DNA of 64,000 nucleotides from Sphagnum compactum (lineage: Eukaryota > Bryophyta > Sphagnopsida > Sphagnales), in the NCBI GenBank assembly GCA_965153455.1, contig OZ234496.1:7573207-7637206 (forward strand). The letters are read 5' to 3'. This document shows, one piece after another, positions 43,395 to 56,919 of the stretch. Below the pieces are notes generated by a model. It was not told the DNA's origin, ran no database searches, and was given only the letters and a program-made list of their open reading frames with translations. Each line of letters opens with the position of its first letter. Within the stretch, counting starts at the first letter, position 1. The translations under genes were made by a program, and so were the position numbers.

Positions 43395-46300
43395 TCTAGC
43401 TTACAGCAAAGCAATCAAACGTTTTACACAATGGGTTAGAAGCTCCCCTGTCCAACTTTATTGATCAAGGCACCAATCTGAACCCTGGAGCAGTGTAGCT
43501 GAAGTGGCTATCATCCATAAGAGGATTTAGCTGAACTAGCTACCCAAAAAATACAAAAAAGAAGAAAATTTAAGGTTCTGTCTATATTTCTGGCTGCTTT
43601 TTTTTTTTTGAAATTTGGTGATTTTTTTCCAAAGATCAAGGAGTTTTTAACAGAATACTCCTTTTACTTTGTGAGGTCGAAATTTTACGAGAATTTTCCC
43701 CCAAAAAATATACACTGGTGTAGTAAGGCAGGGGAAGAATAAAAAGGAGAGAACCTAAATTCAAATTGAATTGCTACAAATCAGATCTCCAAGACTACTA
43801 GGGATGACAGATAATGGAGATCCTGATTCCATTAAGGAGTTAAGATTCACAGCAAGGAGCCTACTGACAATTTAGGAAACCCTTACAACAAATTTTCACA
43901 AACTCATAACTAATTTTTAAAAAGCCCAAAAAACCATCTTCAACTTGGATTGAGTTTCAAATAGTTTTGTCTTTAAGGGGAAAAATTAGAATTAATGTAA
44001 GAAAATATTGAAGTCTGATTTATTGGCTATGATTACTCTGACAGTTTTAGGTTAAATTGCTTTTATTTTAGTATATTGCTTGTAAGAAGTCAAGAGTGGG
44101 AATGGGGAGGTGGTTCTGGAGTGGCATTCAGAATGTTTGTTGCTCTAGCATATGATGCCACAACCTAATCCTTTGAACTCTCTACCATTGTAATAAATAA
44201 GGATTGAGTTTATGTGATTGTGGATAGCCTACATGGTGTCCAGGGCGACTTTTGGCAATGTCATGATGAAAATCATGATTGGACATTAAAGTTCACTCAA
44301 TATCTATTGATCTTGAATCCCATGCAGAGAATTTGGTCTTGCCTCACATAACAAGCAAAGTGTAGGTATCACCTAAAGTGACAAAATGGAGATTTGTCCT
44401 GTGATTAGGTACTGAGTGCCTTTTGGCCTTGCATTCATCAACATGAGTAGTTCTCCAAATGTGCCACAATAACTTATGGTATTAATAGAGTGTCCACCTT
44501 TATTTTCGGCAAAAGTAGTCTTTTGTAGCAAAACAAAAAGAGACATCATTAGTATTAAAGGATTGGCTACTTGGCACATGGAATGTGCAATTAAGAAGAG
44601 GTGGTTATTTCAGTAAGACAAACTATCATAGACCTTCAATTAATTAAGTCCACTTTTAAGGCATATTATTGAAAGAATGAGAATGATGCCATCATTTTGC
44701 AATTTGCAAACTACTTAATTATTTGAGTGCAGAAAAACTACGTTTTCTTTTCTTCTTTTGATAATTGGGGTTTCCTTTTTATTTTAAAAACTCTTCTCCA
44801 TGCAGTTGGTTCAAAAACTCAGTTTCAATGTGCTCTTTAAAGGCTATACTTCATTCAAAGTATTATGTACAAGTCATTATACTACTGCCAGTGGAGATGC
44901 TCTAAGCAGTGTTTTTTTTTCCAGCACAAAGTTTGCTGATTCTTCAACCAAGAACTGCCCAATTTCACCACATTTTGAGGGAAATTTTTCCAAATTGCCA
45001 GATTTTTATAACAGGTTCTAGTGTTCTCGTTGGTAGCCAAGAATATAGAAGGATCATATATATATATATGCGGGTGTCTTAATTATATTATATGGCTAAA
45101 TTTTCTTTTGCATGGTTGCAACTTTTAGACCCTTTGTCTACATCACAAATTTGAAAAAAATAAAAATAAAGTAGCTTTAAGCAGTGTCCATACTCCAGGG
45201 ATGTGCACAATCATCACATAGTTTTGCTGAATTGATATTTGAACACGACAAATTTGAGCAAAGCCCCAATTTAGGTAGGAGCTTAGATCTTGGAGCTGAA
45301 ACCATTAGCAAATAACTTTTGCAAGGAAATTGGTGTCACTTTTTGGCTGGACAACGAGGAACGTAAACAACCTCAGTTATTTTAGGGTCTCGTTTCATTA
45401 AAGAAGATGTGCCAAAGACCACCTTTGTAAGAATGAATTCAAATGTCTTGAAATGATCTTAAATCGCCCTATGAAAAAATTTAGCTTGTATGGTTGTCTC
45501 GTAGTTTTGTCTATTAATTATTTTTACACAAGCACCTACTTAGGTTTTTGGACATGTGCCCCCATACAAATATAAGTTTGTGGAAGGCGTCTTTTTTATT
45601 TTTAAAAAAAATTAGGTTTTGAGATGTGTAAAATTATATAGGGATGTGTTTGCAAAACATTAGGCATTTATCCAGATGTAATATAGCAATTGGTGGACAA
45701 TTGTTTGAAATCTATCATAATTCTTATGTATCGTTATTTGCATGGAAATGTTTTTCCTCTTCCTTTAGAATTGTATGGTTTATAACTAGTTGCTAAACAA
45801 AACTTATTATGGTGTTCTAAGAGGAGATAAATGTTCAAAACATTGTAACAATATTGATTTGCTAGACATCCTTCTTACACCTCAAAACACTAGATTAAGG
45901 TAAAGATATCTATGCATAACATGTATATGAATAATTACCTCTCTTTCTTTCATGTCGATATATGTCTCATGAATGTAAGCTGCCATGATCTACTTTTGAC
46001 TTCTGCAAGTTTGCAGGAAGAAAAACACCACATCTGATTCTCATGGTAATTAATTATTATTGGAGAGAGTGACACCATCAGAACTCAATTTGTATCTAAC
46101 ATACTCGTCAACCATGTTTCAGGTTGAGAGGCTCAAGAAGAATTGTATTCCTCCTGTTGACGAAGAGATGATCTCAAATGCAGTAAGGATGTAACAGGCA
46201 ATTCCCCTGGTACACTGGAGAAGACATCTGCAGTTAATGTCTCCTCAGTTTTGGTATTGCTGGTATTACAGCATCATCTAATGAATCTAAATCTGCAATT

Positions 46301-49300
46301 TGTTCTCCTGTCAACATGAAAGTTGATCAACACACAATTTGATCAATTTTTTGACAAAGTGTATTTTCAAATAATCACAGCTTTCATATCCACATCCTTC
46401 AAGAAAGTCTGCATTATTGCTCTTTCAGGCTACTTTACAAACAGTTTCCTAAGGGCATTGCAGGAAAAAAAACAATACATTTGAAGCTTCTCCCTGCCAC
46501 CAACCCATCCACTAATTGAGCCATCTAGATCTCCAGCATATGTCTGTTGTCCAGAGTTGCAATATGGGTGGGTGCAATCCTATAAAATCAATAAGGAATC
46601 CATTGCAGCAGTGGGGATTCAATCTGAGATTTGTTTCAAAGCTCAGACACATTGAACCCATGCTTGAGTGGAAACTGTCCTGCTCTGCTTGAAGATCCAA
46701 GATCAAAGTCAAGCTGGAGATTCAACCACTAATTAAATTTCAGATCAGAAAGCACCATCCATCGCAGAAGGGGGAGGGAAGAGGTTAAAGATTCATCACA
46801 TTCGAGGAGAAACAAGCAACATGTCTCTGAAGAAAGTTGGAATCAGTTTTTGAACACACAATAACTGTATAATATACAAATGCAGAAGCAACAACCTAAT
46901 TCAAAGGTCAGCATCATCTTGATCTACCTTACGATTGTAGGGATGTGTATACTACTTCTTTCTCTAATGCATAGGCTCTTGTTCTCTCATACATATCAAA
47001 CACACAAAAAGCACATGAAAAAACATCAATTTTGTAAAGGAACAGCAGCTACAACATTGGAATCAAATTAAAGGCAGGTCATTTATAATAAGAACTATTA
47101 GCACCATTCACTCTACCTTTCTTAGGGATGGACTTGGACAATTGTCCATTCACATCTGTTGCAAAAGTGGCTGCAACACCATATTCTCTCTATGTGCGAT
47201 TATCTCCGTAACTTGTTTTGTGCAGCACAATAGGCTTCCAAAGACTTCCCAATCTGAGTGAAATTCCCCTCGTTGTGGTGCTTCTTTAGTATCATCGGAC
47301 AGCTTTGATGAATCATGAATACAAAGAACAAAATGGCAAGAATGTTAAATTTAATCAAGTTTTTCTCATTATGCAAGAGTTGTGCACATAGACAAAATCA
47401 CTGTTATCTAATGATGGGAGCTTAATCTATTTCCTGATCAATGAATCCCATGTCATGTGAGGAGAAGATTTTGAAGATGGTTAAGAAGATTTTGTCCTAT
47501 CTAATTACTAAATTAATAAAATGAACGCAAGTAGATTTTCATCCATTTTCAACACACTTCTTGAAACTCTAATCTTTTAATCATTCTAACCTCATAGTTT
47601 GAATTGACTTAGATCTTTTACAATGTCTCACTATCAATTGCTTGCAACAAAGGTTATGGTACAACTCCAAGAAATAGTGGAGACAATGAGCATGGTAATA
47701 TTTGAGCTTGTACTTCGATTTAAATCTAGAAATTAAATTTGCACTACATCCTAATCTTTTCTTGACTTGGATTTGATTCAAGTGCACAAGTTGAGATTTT
47801 TCTTCCAGTGATGTGGTTGCTAGCAATCATGTTCTAGTGACCATGTGACTTTGTCTTGGTTCAAACTTTCTTTCGATTGGTTGATGTGTCTCAACGAAGT
47901 GATTGTGAACATACTAGAATTCAAGGACAACAATCTTTCAATTTTGTAGAAAAAGCTAAGTCTGAGATTTTACAACCTAAAGTGAGTACTTTTAACAAGA
48001 ATTACCCCAAGTCAAGAATATCAACAATAGGAGGATCAAAAACATTCTATGTTGTTTGAATTGGTAAACAACCATGGATATATATTAGTCGGGCTAACTA
48101 TCAAACCCAAGTAGATGAGTATGTAGGAGCTATACAAAAGCCAGACCTACCCTATTAAGAGCCAAATCAGCAAGCCAACATGCTATGTGTTTTCCTTAGG
48201 GCTTTCAGGGTTTGTGCTAAGTTTGGCAGGGCTTTGAGGGGGGGTTGTAGAAAACATCAAAGACACCTTATCTCTCAAGCTCCTCGTTTACCATGCTAGT
48301 TCATTGCAAGCATTTCCAAACTGCATTGCTAACTCTCTCATAATTTCTGTGTGAAATAACTTTAAGGTTTCTGAAGTTTCTGATTAGCTTCTTCCATGGT
48401 TCCAACACAAAGTTAAATTGCCTAATCATCCCATATTGAATGTTTATGTTCTTCTGCACAAAGCCTACTCAAACCTCGTCATGTTTAAAGCTTCTTCCTC
48501 GAACACACTCAAAGATTCTTGAGCTGTTGGAAATGTTGGGCCACCATTGCACCACCTTCTTCTTTTTGATTAAATGTTCTTGATGACCCCATCCCATTCC
48601 TAGAGTTTCTCCCCTCCCTCATGTAGTTAATGAAGCAAACTCAAAGTATCCCGCGCATCTAACCCTAAACCATCACCAATTGCTTTGGATATTTTCATGA
48701 CCTTCAAGTTGTCCCGTTCAAAAAACCCACCAACATGAAGATGTAGATGAAAAATAGATTGTCATGTCCCTATCACATTGAAAAGTCATCAATTGTTGAT
48801 CTCTTCATCCATTTAAAGCTTAAATAATCAAGACATTTTTAAAATTAATTTTTTTAGTTGTAAAGCATTTAAAACATGTATAATTACACATGGCCAATGT
48901 AAAACCCACAAATTACATCATTAATTTGGGTTATGAATTTTATAATTACCACATATAAATCTAAATGTGTACAAATGTATTATTATGTGTTGGTTAGAAA
49001 AAGAAAACTAACTTCAATTATTTAAATTTTTGAAAAAAATTGAATCCAATCCAAACCATCTATTTCAGTTTTGATGATATAAAGTGGTCAACATTGAAAC
49101 TTTGTAGAAAATGTTCATTGTGTCATTGGAAAGTGAAATTTAAACATTTGAAAAAGTAGCAAAACAATGGTTACATCGATATATTTTTCACTTTTCAAGG
49201 TCCAAATGGTGATGAAATAATGTCATACTTTACACACTAATCTAAATTACATATTACAAATGTTATTATGCAAAAAAATTCAAATGAATTTTTTTTTTCA

Positions 49301-49400
49301 AAGTTTTTGAAGCAAAATAAATAAAAACAATGGTTAAGACTGCTAATGGTACATGATAGTGTGATTGCACCTAGCTTGACATTTCTTAAAATTTGGATAG
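43395..49400. other. About 6 kb with no supportable gene
   Basis: Mixed AT-rich sequence. A run of T at 43602-43612 and short AT microsatellites (45057-45069) are visible. One exon-like stretch at 46124-46192 (after TTTCAG, reading VERLKKNCIPPVDEEMISNA, then a stop) may be a remnant of a gene I cannot name. The frame at 44800-45021 follows a CATGCAG and could be another remnant. No consistent gene model joins them. Confidence 0.35.
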
Positions 49401-51900
49401 TCGAGTTTTAAAGTTTGAAATCTATGGGTGGATTGAGTAATTTGACACAATTCTCAAACTTGACATGGCCTAAAGCTTTGGTTAGAAGGTTTGCTAGTTG
49501 ACATTTTGTGAAAACGTATGAAATTCTCACCTTTTTCTTCTCAACCATGTCTCTTGCATAATTTAGATGTACTTCAAAATGTTTTGTCTTTGAATGATAC
49601 TTTGGGTTATGTGATATCTTTATCATACTTTGATTGTTGTAGTAGTTATCCATAGGTCTTGGTTTGGCAAAATTGAGTTCGTTGTAAAGTTGTTTGATCC
49701 ATATTGCTTCTTTCGTTGCCTCAACTACGGTTCAATATTCAAACTTTGTAAATGATAAGGTCACATAGGTATGCTTCTTTGTGCATTGTGATAGGGGTAT
49801 TGAAAGTGAAAACAAATGCACATGTTGATTTTTGCTTGTCCACATCACCCCCCCCCCCCCCAACCAGCATCACTAAAGTTAGTAAGTTCCAATTCCATGG
49901 AATGTGTGTATAATAGGCCAAAGTTCAAGATGCCTTTGATGTAGTAGATAATGAATTTCACAACTTGAATTTGTGGATTTATCATGAATCGTGAAATAAG
50001 ATTCATGGCAAATGTAATGTCCCATCTTGTTTTCGTTAAAAAATTCAATTTTTCAACCAAACATCTATACTTTTTTGGATCAACTAAAAGTGAGTCCATA
50101 TCCTTGTGCAACTTGAGATTTTGAGGTAGAGATGTCTTAAAAGAGTTGCAATCTATCATTTCAAACTCATATAAGATGTTAGATGCATAGTTGGCTTGAT
50201 GAAGCAACAAACCATTGTTCTAATGTGAAAATTGAATTCCAAAGTACTTAGAATACAAACCCAATGACATCACGTCACATTTGGTTTTCAACTCCTTTTC
50301 TAACCAAGAGATTCAATCAATGTCATCCTTGGTTTTAAGAAAATCATTTATGTACAATATCAATATCATTGTCTTTTCATTCTAATGAATGTAATACATA
50401 TTGCCATTAGATGATGATGTTTGCAATATGTTTTTCTTCAAAAACATTATCAATTTTTTGAAACCATTGAAGAGGGGCTTGCTAAAGTCCATACAAAGCT
50501 TGAAATAATTTACAAACAAGGTGTTCATTTCCTAAAACTTCATATGGGCCATGGCTTTTACATGTAACCTTCATCATGTGAGAACGTTTGTTTAGAAATG
50601 TTGTTTTCACATCCAAATGATGTACCTTCCAACCTTTTGATCATGTTAAAACACTCGCTGCTTTCATGGTGTTCCATTTTGCAACCAATGCAAATTTTTC
50701 TCCAAAGTTAACTCATGCTTTCTTTCCACATGCCCTTATGATTAACCTAATTTTGTATCATTCCACTTCTCCATTTATTCTTGGTTTTTTGTTATAAATC
50801 CATTTGCATGTATTGGCTTGCTTGTCTAGCAATAAAGAAACAAGATACCAAATTTTCATTTTTCGTATGCTAGCCATTTCGTCATCCATGGCAAATTTAT
50901 AGCGGGGATCTTGCTGTACATCTTGGTATGGCAGGTCTTCCTCTAAATTTGCAACGAACCGATAAAAAAGAACATAGGGCTTCTTGGTGCGTGTGGACCT
51001 TTGTAGGGGTGTAATGATTTGATCATTGTTATGTTCATGGCTGTTGAAAAATGAAGCAAATGCATGGATGGGAATTGGTGAGATCAAATATCGTGATGGT
51101 GAGGATTGTATATGGAGAAATAGAAAAGGAATGAAAGGTGTAAAGCTTGGAAATGTGAAAAGTTCATTAAACAATGATGAAAATTTCTAAATTGGTTTAA
51201 CATTTTTTATAAGGTAACATAAGGTAAAATAATTATATTTTGAATAGGTCTAAAGGGGATAGTATCAATGGAAATGATAAGAGAAGAATGTATTATCCAT
51301 TGAAAATCAAACATTGATGTGTTGTCCTTGGTCAAATTTGTGTCCATGACTGAAACTTTTGACCCATCAATCTTCACATGTCATGTGATGAGAATATTCT
51401 TAATCATTAGATTGTAGCAACAAAATCCCTTTGATTTCATCCCATCCAATGAATATACATTTTGTTGCCTTGGGATTCATTTAACTTTGTTGATGTTTAT
51501 GTGAACAAATATTTAAGTACCAAAAATGTTCAAGTGAGAAACATCTTGTTGGATTTTAATGAAGATTTGTTCAAGTATTTAGTTCATTAGTGATTTGGTT
51601 GAACACATGTTGAACAAGTAACATGTTGCTTTAATTGCTTCAAACCACAACATCTTTGGGAGATGGTTTTGATGAAGAAGACACCTTGTAATCTCGCATA
51701 ATGATCTATTTCTTTTTTCTATTGTGTTATTGCTTTCAAGATAGTAGGGTTTTGAAATTTGATGAATTATTTCATGATCAAAACAATACTTGAACCTTTT
51801 GAATTCCTCCAAAACTTGGTTTTTCATTTTCATGAAGGCAATCGAGATACATCTATTGTAGTCATCAATAAATGTGACAAATTAGAGTGCATTGTTGTGA
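49400..51900 (-). mobile_element. Degenerate Ty1/copia retrotransposon (integrase to RNase H)
   Basis: Minus-strand fragments follow copia pol order. Integrase core C-terminus at 51833-51579 (ESNNTIEKRNRSLCEITR, then FEAIKATCYLFN). Linker and start of reverse transcriptase near 50990-50758 (DPRYKFAMDDEMASIRKMK, CKWIYNKKPRINGEVE). RT active-site region near 50375-50337 reads LILYINDF in place of YVDD. RT thumb and RNase H start at 50210-49845 (LLHQANYASNILYEF, KTRWDITFAMNLISRF, FSDAGWGG). RNase H end at 49653-49408 (HFEVHLNYARDMVEKKKV, TKCQLANLLTKALG). Frameshifts, stops, a changed active site and a poly-G run (49848-49859 on +) show it is dead. No LTRs were found at either side. Confidence 0.85.
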
Positions 51901-54900
51901 ACATGTTTTTGAATGGAAAAAAACCACTTAAACCTTAAGCACACCTTCAAAACACTAAACATTCTCCTTATATAAAAAAAAGGGGCTAGGGGCAACTCTA
52001 CCTCTATGGCACCTCTACAAATTTAACTTTTTTTAAACCATGTTTACCACTACCAACAACCAAAGTAAATGACATTTATTGACTATTAATTACTAACACG
52101 GTGACACCATAACCCCACTAATTTTTAATATTATGACAAGGTTTCAAAAATAAATAAAAGTGGAAGGGTTTTAAATGAGTAGTTCTTAGCCCAATGAGAA
52201 CCCCTGAATGGGTTTCAAAAAGGGCATCACCTTTAATAATACTTTGAAGTATTCAAAGTGAGAACCAACTTGAAACCATGGTCAGTTCTCATTTCTTGTC
52301 TAATACCTACCCGACATTTTAAACTAATTTTAACCTAGTCTTGAAAAGAATGACCTCTCAAAATTCTCATCACAAGGACAATAAATAATTTAAAACTCAT
52401 AATAGTTAAAATTCCCCATACTCATGATACTCATGATGTGATGTATTATGTACCTTGTAATTCATGTGTCTCAAACTCCTATGCACCCCAACTTTTGTGC
52501 ATACAAGCTTTTGTGTGCCCTAGGTCATGTGTTATTCATGGTTTAGGTGGTTGAAAGGTGAACCCTAAGAAAGAACAAGCTTCCCTCTGAACTTGGTGAC
52601 AATTTGACACCATTTTTAATAGATTTTTTAGCAAATTAGTGCCAAACCAACTTTGGAGGTATGGTATTATATTGGGAAGTATTGAATTTTTCCATTGACA
52701 AATGAAAAAAAAACTAATTTGGGTTTTTGGACTTGTCATCATTTGTTTATTTGTGTCCATAGGTGTCCAAATTTTAATTATTGACTTTTTTTTCATTAAA
52801 ATTTTTGACCTTCGAAATGCAAGATGTAAATTTTTTTGGTGTAAAATCAATTCAAATTATGATACTATATTAGCTTGCTGGATTGACAAAAACAATATCA
52901 TATTGTAACATTATGAAACATGCATTGTGTTTTCCTTTTTCAAAACCCAAGATAATGATGTTTTATTGATGGTTCCCTAGGTTGAAATCTTTGTTAATGA
53001 ACAACACTAATTATTTTAAATCTCATTTGCCAAACTACTAGTGTTTTGTTGGATGTCTCTTTTCAAGGATGTCAACCTCACCTTGTTTAACTTTCTCTTT
53101 GTTAGTACCTAAGTTTAAGAAAATCAATTTTAAAACATTTTTCTATCAATGGAATCTTATTTTTGTAAGTTTACCTTCCCTCCCCTTAAGCTACATGATA
53201 ACATCCATTAGCTTGGAGAAAAATGAAAACAATGAATAAAAAACATAAACTTTGAAACCATGGTAACAAAATGAGTAAAATGTGCCAAAAAAAGGGGGTG
53301 AGCTTGAAAATGACATGATAATTGTGAAATAAGGTTGTATTTTGATGCCACATGGTATGTGTAGTAACATTTAAAACAATTTCAAATGATTGAATTTGAA
53401 AATTTTCTAGCTTGTATTTATTCCCCCACCACATAATAACCATCAACTGATTATTAGTTAATTAAAAAGAGAAATAAATTTGATTCATTAATGTTGGATA
53501 ATGAATTAAAAACCATCAAGTCATATTCCCAAAACAATATTTATCAAAGTAAATCCCCATGCAACTTTTGTTCATAATGTTGGTACAAAAATGTTTAGTT
53601 GACAACTATTTGAATCCATTTATCCATTGACTATGAACCAATCATGTATTATAATTACACGTAAATGCCAATTCCAACAATAGACCAAACCAAATCTTGT
53701 TGACCTTAGTAGTTAGTTTTTGAAACATCTACCTTAACTTGTTAATATCCTAGTTACATGTGAAATACTTTGATGGTAACAAAGGTAATGAAAAGCAATT
53801 GAAATGATGTGAAATTGAGTTGTGTGGATGGAAGGCAAGTGACAACAAGGATGAAGATAAGTGTCTCACCACATCCAAGCACACATGCATGTGTGTGAAA
53901 TCAATTACTAATTGCCCTAGCTAATTCTTTTTGTCACTTGCATTGTGGCCATTGACTACATAATGTTCATCTTTTTTTGGTGAGGGCTAGTGGTTGTTTT
54001 GAAATGCAAAAGTAACCTTGTTTTACATAGCGTTGACACAAATAAGTATTGTATTTTTGGTTGTTTCATGTTTTCAATGGCTAAGTGTAGGTCCTCAACA
54101 CAAGCAAAAAAAATATTTTTAATTGTTCCTTATTATTAATGGTTAGGTTTGACTATTGCTCAAATTCATTCCTTTCTTTTTGGATCTTTTTTGTGTGGGA
54201 GATGGCTAAGTTTGGTTCTCTTAGAAAGTTAGAATTTCTCCTTTCCTAATTAACCTGTCATTGTGGAAAAAAAAAGTCTTTAGGTCTAAGATTTTTGTTA
54301 ACTTTCATTGACTTGCAACAATTGGCAATCAAAACACATTTTTATTAATGTTAATTGATCATCGTTGTGCCATTTTTTGGACTTGTTGCAAAGGCACAAC
54401 AACCGTATATAAGCAACCTTCCAAACTCCCAGGAACATTCCACCTCCTTGTCGCAAGTGTTACAATAGTTCCTACAAACCAACCCTAGGTTAAGGACTTT
54501 ACAACATGGGAGGCACAGAACTTGTTAGAAACTCTTAATACATCACTAGTCAAATTGGGTAAGTTCCATTTGTTTAAACCCCAACCAAACATGAAATGCT
54601 ACCTACAATATGCCATAAAAACCATAGGGGTTTTTTTTTTAAGGACCATGTATCAATCCCTAGGGCAACTTTAGAGATGGCAATTATGAAGAATGAAATT
54701 GTTTTCCACAACAAACATTCCATCATTGTTAGTTTTGTTGGAAACAAGTAGTCCAAAGTCCACATTACAAATTGGATTATGTTCTTCAACACACAAATCC
54801 AAGGTGGAGGGGTGAGTTAATTTAAGATGGATCCAGGTATAATTTTTAAATTCATATCTTCAACCAATGTGGAGGTCACCAAGTGCATTCTTCTACTTAC

Positions 54901-55200
54901 TCCATTCAAATCTAATTGGGGCATAACATTTTCCCACCTGAAACCCCTACATTTAATTTGGATGTCCTTGAATGATTAAATCCCCATGTGGATTTTTCTA
55001 TGTGCTACATCTAGAATTTTGACCTATAGAAGTGGCAATTGGATGCCAAACTAGCACTATAATTGGTTTTGACAACATAGACAAGATGAGGCATGACCCC
55101 AAATTTTGCATTGCTCTAGACATAGAGGATGGATATTTGGCATGTCATAGATGCCAATATTGACACACGATCACATGAAGTTTATTCACATGGATTTCCA
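51901..55200. other. AT-rich sequence, no gene recognised
   Basis: May include the missing 5' part (gag, protease, LTR) of the copia element at its left side, but no gag zinc knuckle was seen. Frames at 52536-52850, 53186-53446 and 54574-54792 lack motifs. Confidence 0.3.
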
Positions 55201-55440
55201 TCCATGACTTTGTAGTCCACTCATAGTCCATTTGTAAGTAACTTGTAGTTCATTTATAATTAACTTATAGTTCAATTATAGTTAACTTGTAGTTCATTCT
55301 TAAATAACTTCTAGTTAATTCCTAATTCACTCGAACCAAGTTCTTTTAGTCCACTCATAGTTAATTGTTAATTGATTCATAGTTAACTCTTAATTCATGC
55401 ATAATTAAGTCTTAGTTAACTTGTAGTTCACTTGTATTAA
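55201..55440. repeat. Degenerate 12/24-bp tandem repeat (AGTTAACTTGTAGTTCA type)
   Basis: Units such as AACTTGTAGTTCATTTATAA, AACTTATAGTTCAATTATAG and AACTTGTAGTTCATTCTTAA follow each other with gradual decay to both sides. No coding potential. Confidence 0.65.
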
Positions 55441-56919
55441 GAAGCCTCTTGAGAAGCCTCCTTGGTTGGTGGGCACATGGAAACTTTCATCAAAGTTTTT
55501 TTGAACTAGATCCCCAAAGGGGTATAAATAAAAGTAAGAACCCTCATTACTTTTAGACTATTCAACACTAGTCCAAGGTACAATTTTGTTCCATAGCCTT
55601 GTTTTATTCTTCTTGTGTTTACATTTTCATGTTTTATCACAATAAAGATTTGTTTGCACTTTTGTTTACACACTTCATGTTCTTTTTTAAACTCTTGTGG
55701 CTATGTTTTGGTTTCTATACGATGAGTTTGCATTTAAATTTAAGTCTTTATTTTCATTGTTCATCTTCATAGTTCTCATGCCAGTGATAAAATAAGTCAC
55801 TCCTTGTATGTTTACACATATTTTAAGAATATTATAAGCATATTTTCAAATGAATTATTTGAAGCACCTTATTTACATTTAAACACAATAATCCCGAGGG
55901 GACGATGGATTATTGAAGTACACATTGTTAACTCAAAAGGTATTGTGGTGCAAATGAACATTAATTACAAGTAATTTCCTATATGATGTATTTAGATATT
56001 GTAACAATATTGACCATATGGTACGCAATTATGCCCATTTTGAAACCAAATATTCTCCTAGGGTTGTCTTGATCTAGATGCACAAGTTACCCCACATGTA
56101 AAACATGTGGCCCAAGAAACCAAACCCCCATCTAATGGACCACATATATATATAATGAAGGGTTCACATGAAAAGTGTGCAATTGCCATCATGAATGATT
56201 GAAGACGTTGGATTAGAAAGGGCTCACCATTAAGGAAAAGATCTTCCCCTCATAGCCAATTCCCACTAAAAGAATTTTGACAACAAATGAGGCAAAATAA
56301 CTTCCACTAACCACTTCTAGTCCAAGTTCAAATATTTGAAATTGAAATGGAAGGTGCCAATAACCTTGCAAATGATAAAATAGAAGTCAAGCCACTTCAT
56401 ATATTGAAAAACATGATTATTGCAAGGGTTTCCACCTAACCAACCCAACTTGAACCAATGTTGTGGTCTCTAAGGAAAATTGGGGGCATCAAAAGAAGAG
56501 CTACCATCAAAGGTTGTGGAAGATCCTAAACCTAATGACCCACATGGAGAGGTAACATTAAACATCCACTTCCCACATGTCTCTATGCTTTCACAAACAT
56601 TCATAGCAATGCCTTGAACAAACATAAAAATTGAAAAAACAAACATACGAAGGACTCTTATGCAACAATTCACATCTCCTTTGATGATAGTAATCAAAAA
56701 TACCAAATTGTAGTTGACAAACATATTAACCCAACTATGGCCTTCACACTTAAGGTGATCATTAAGGAGGTAGATAACTGACCCTATAAGGAACTATATT
56801 GTATGAAAAAGGTGAGGAATCACAAGATTTCATTGATGCGCATCAATTTCAATTGCCACTAGTTTCACCAATTCTAGTTATTAGCAATAGAAGGACTTTT
56901 GTGTAGTCATGACAACAAT
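55441..56919. other. Region left of the first CACTA element, possible LINE 5' part
   Basis: No open frame over 85 codons. Between 56480 and 56720 the + strand reads in a protein-like way (VVEDPKPNDPHGEV, then LNIHFPHVS) without a clear family. Because LINE endonuclease and RT follow downstream in the same direction, this may be eroded LINE ORF1, but I cannot show it. Confidence 0.3.

Noticed and set aside
52536-54792. Possible retroviral-type gag or other genes left of the copia fragments
   Set aside because: No zinc knuckle, protease motif or LTR could be seen. Frames are short and AT-biased.
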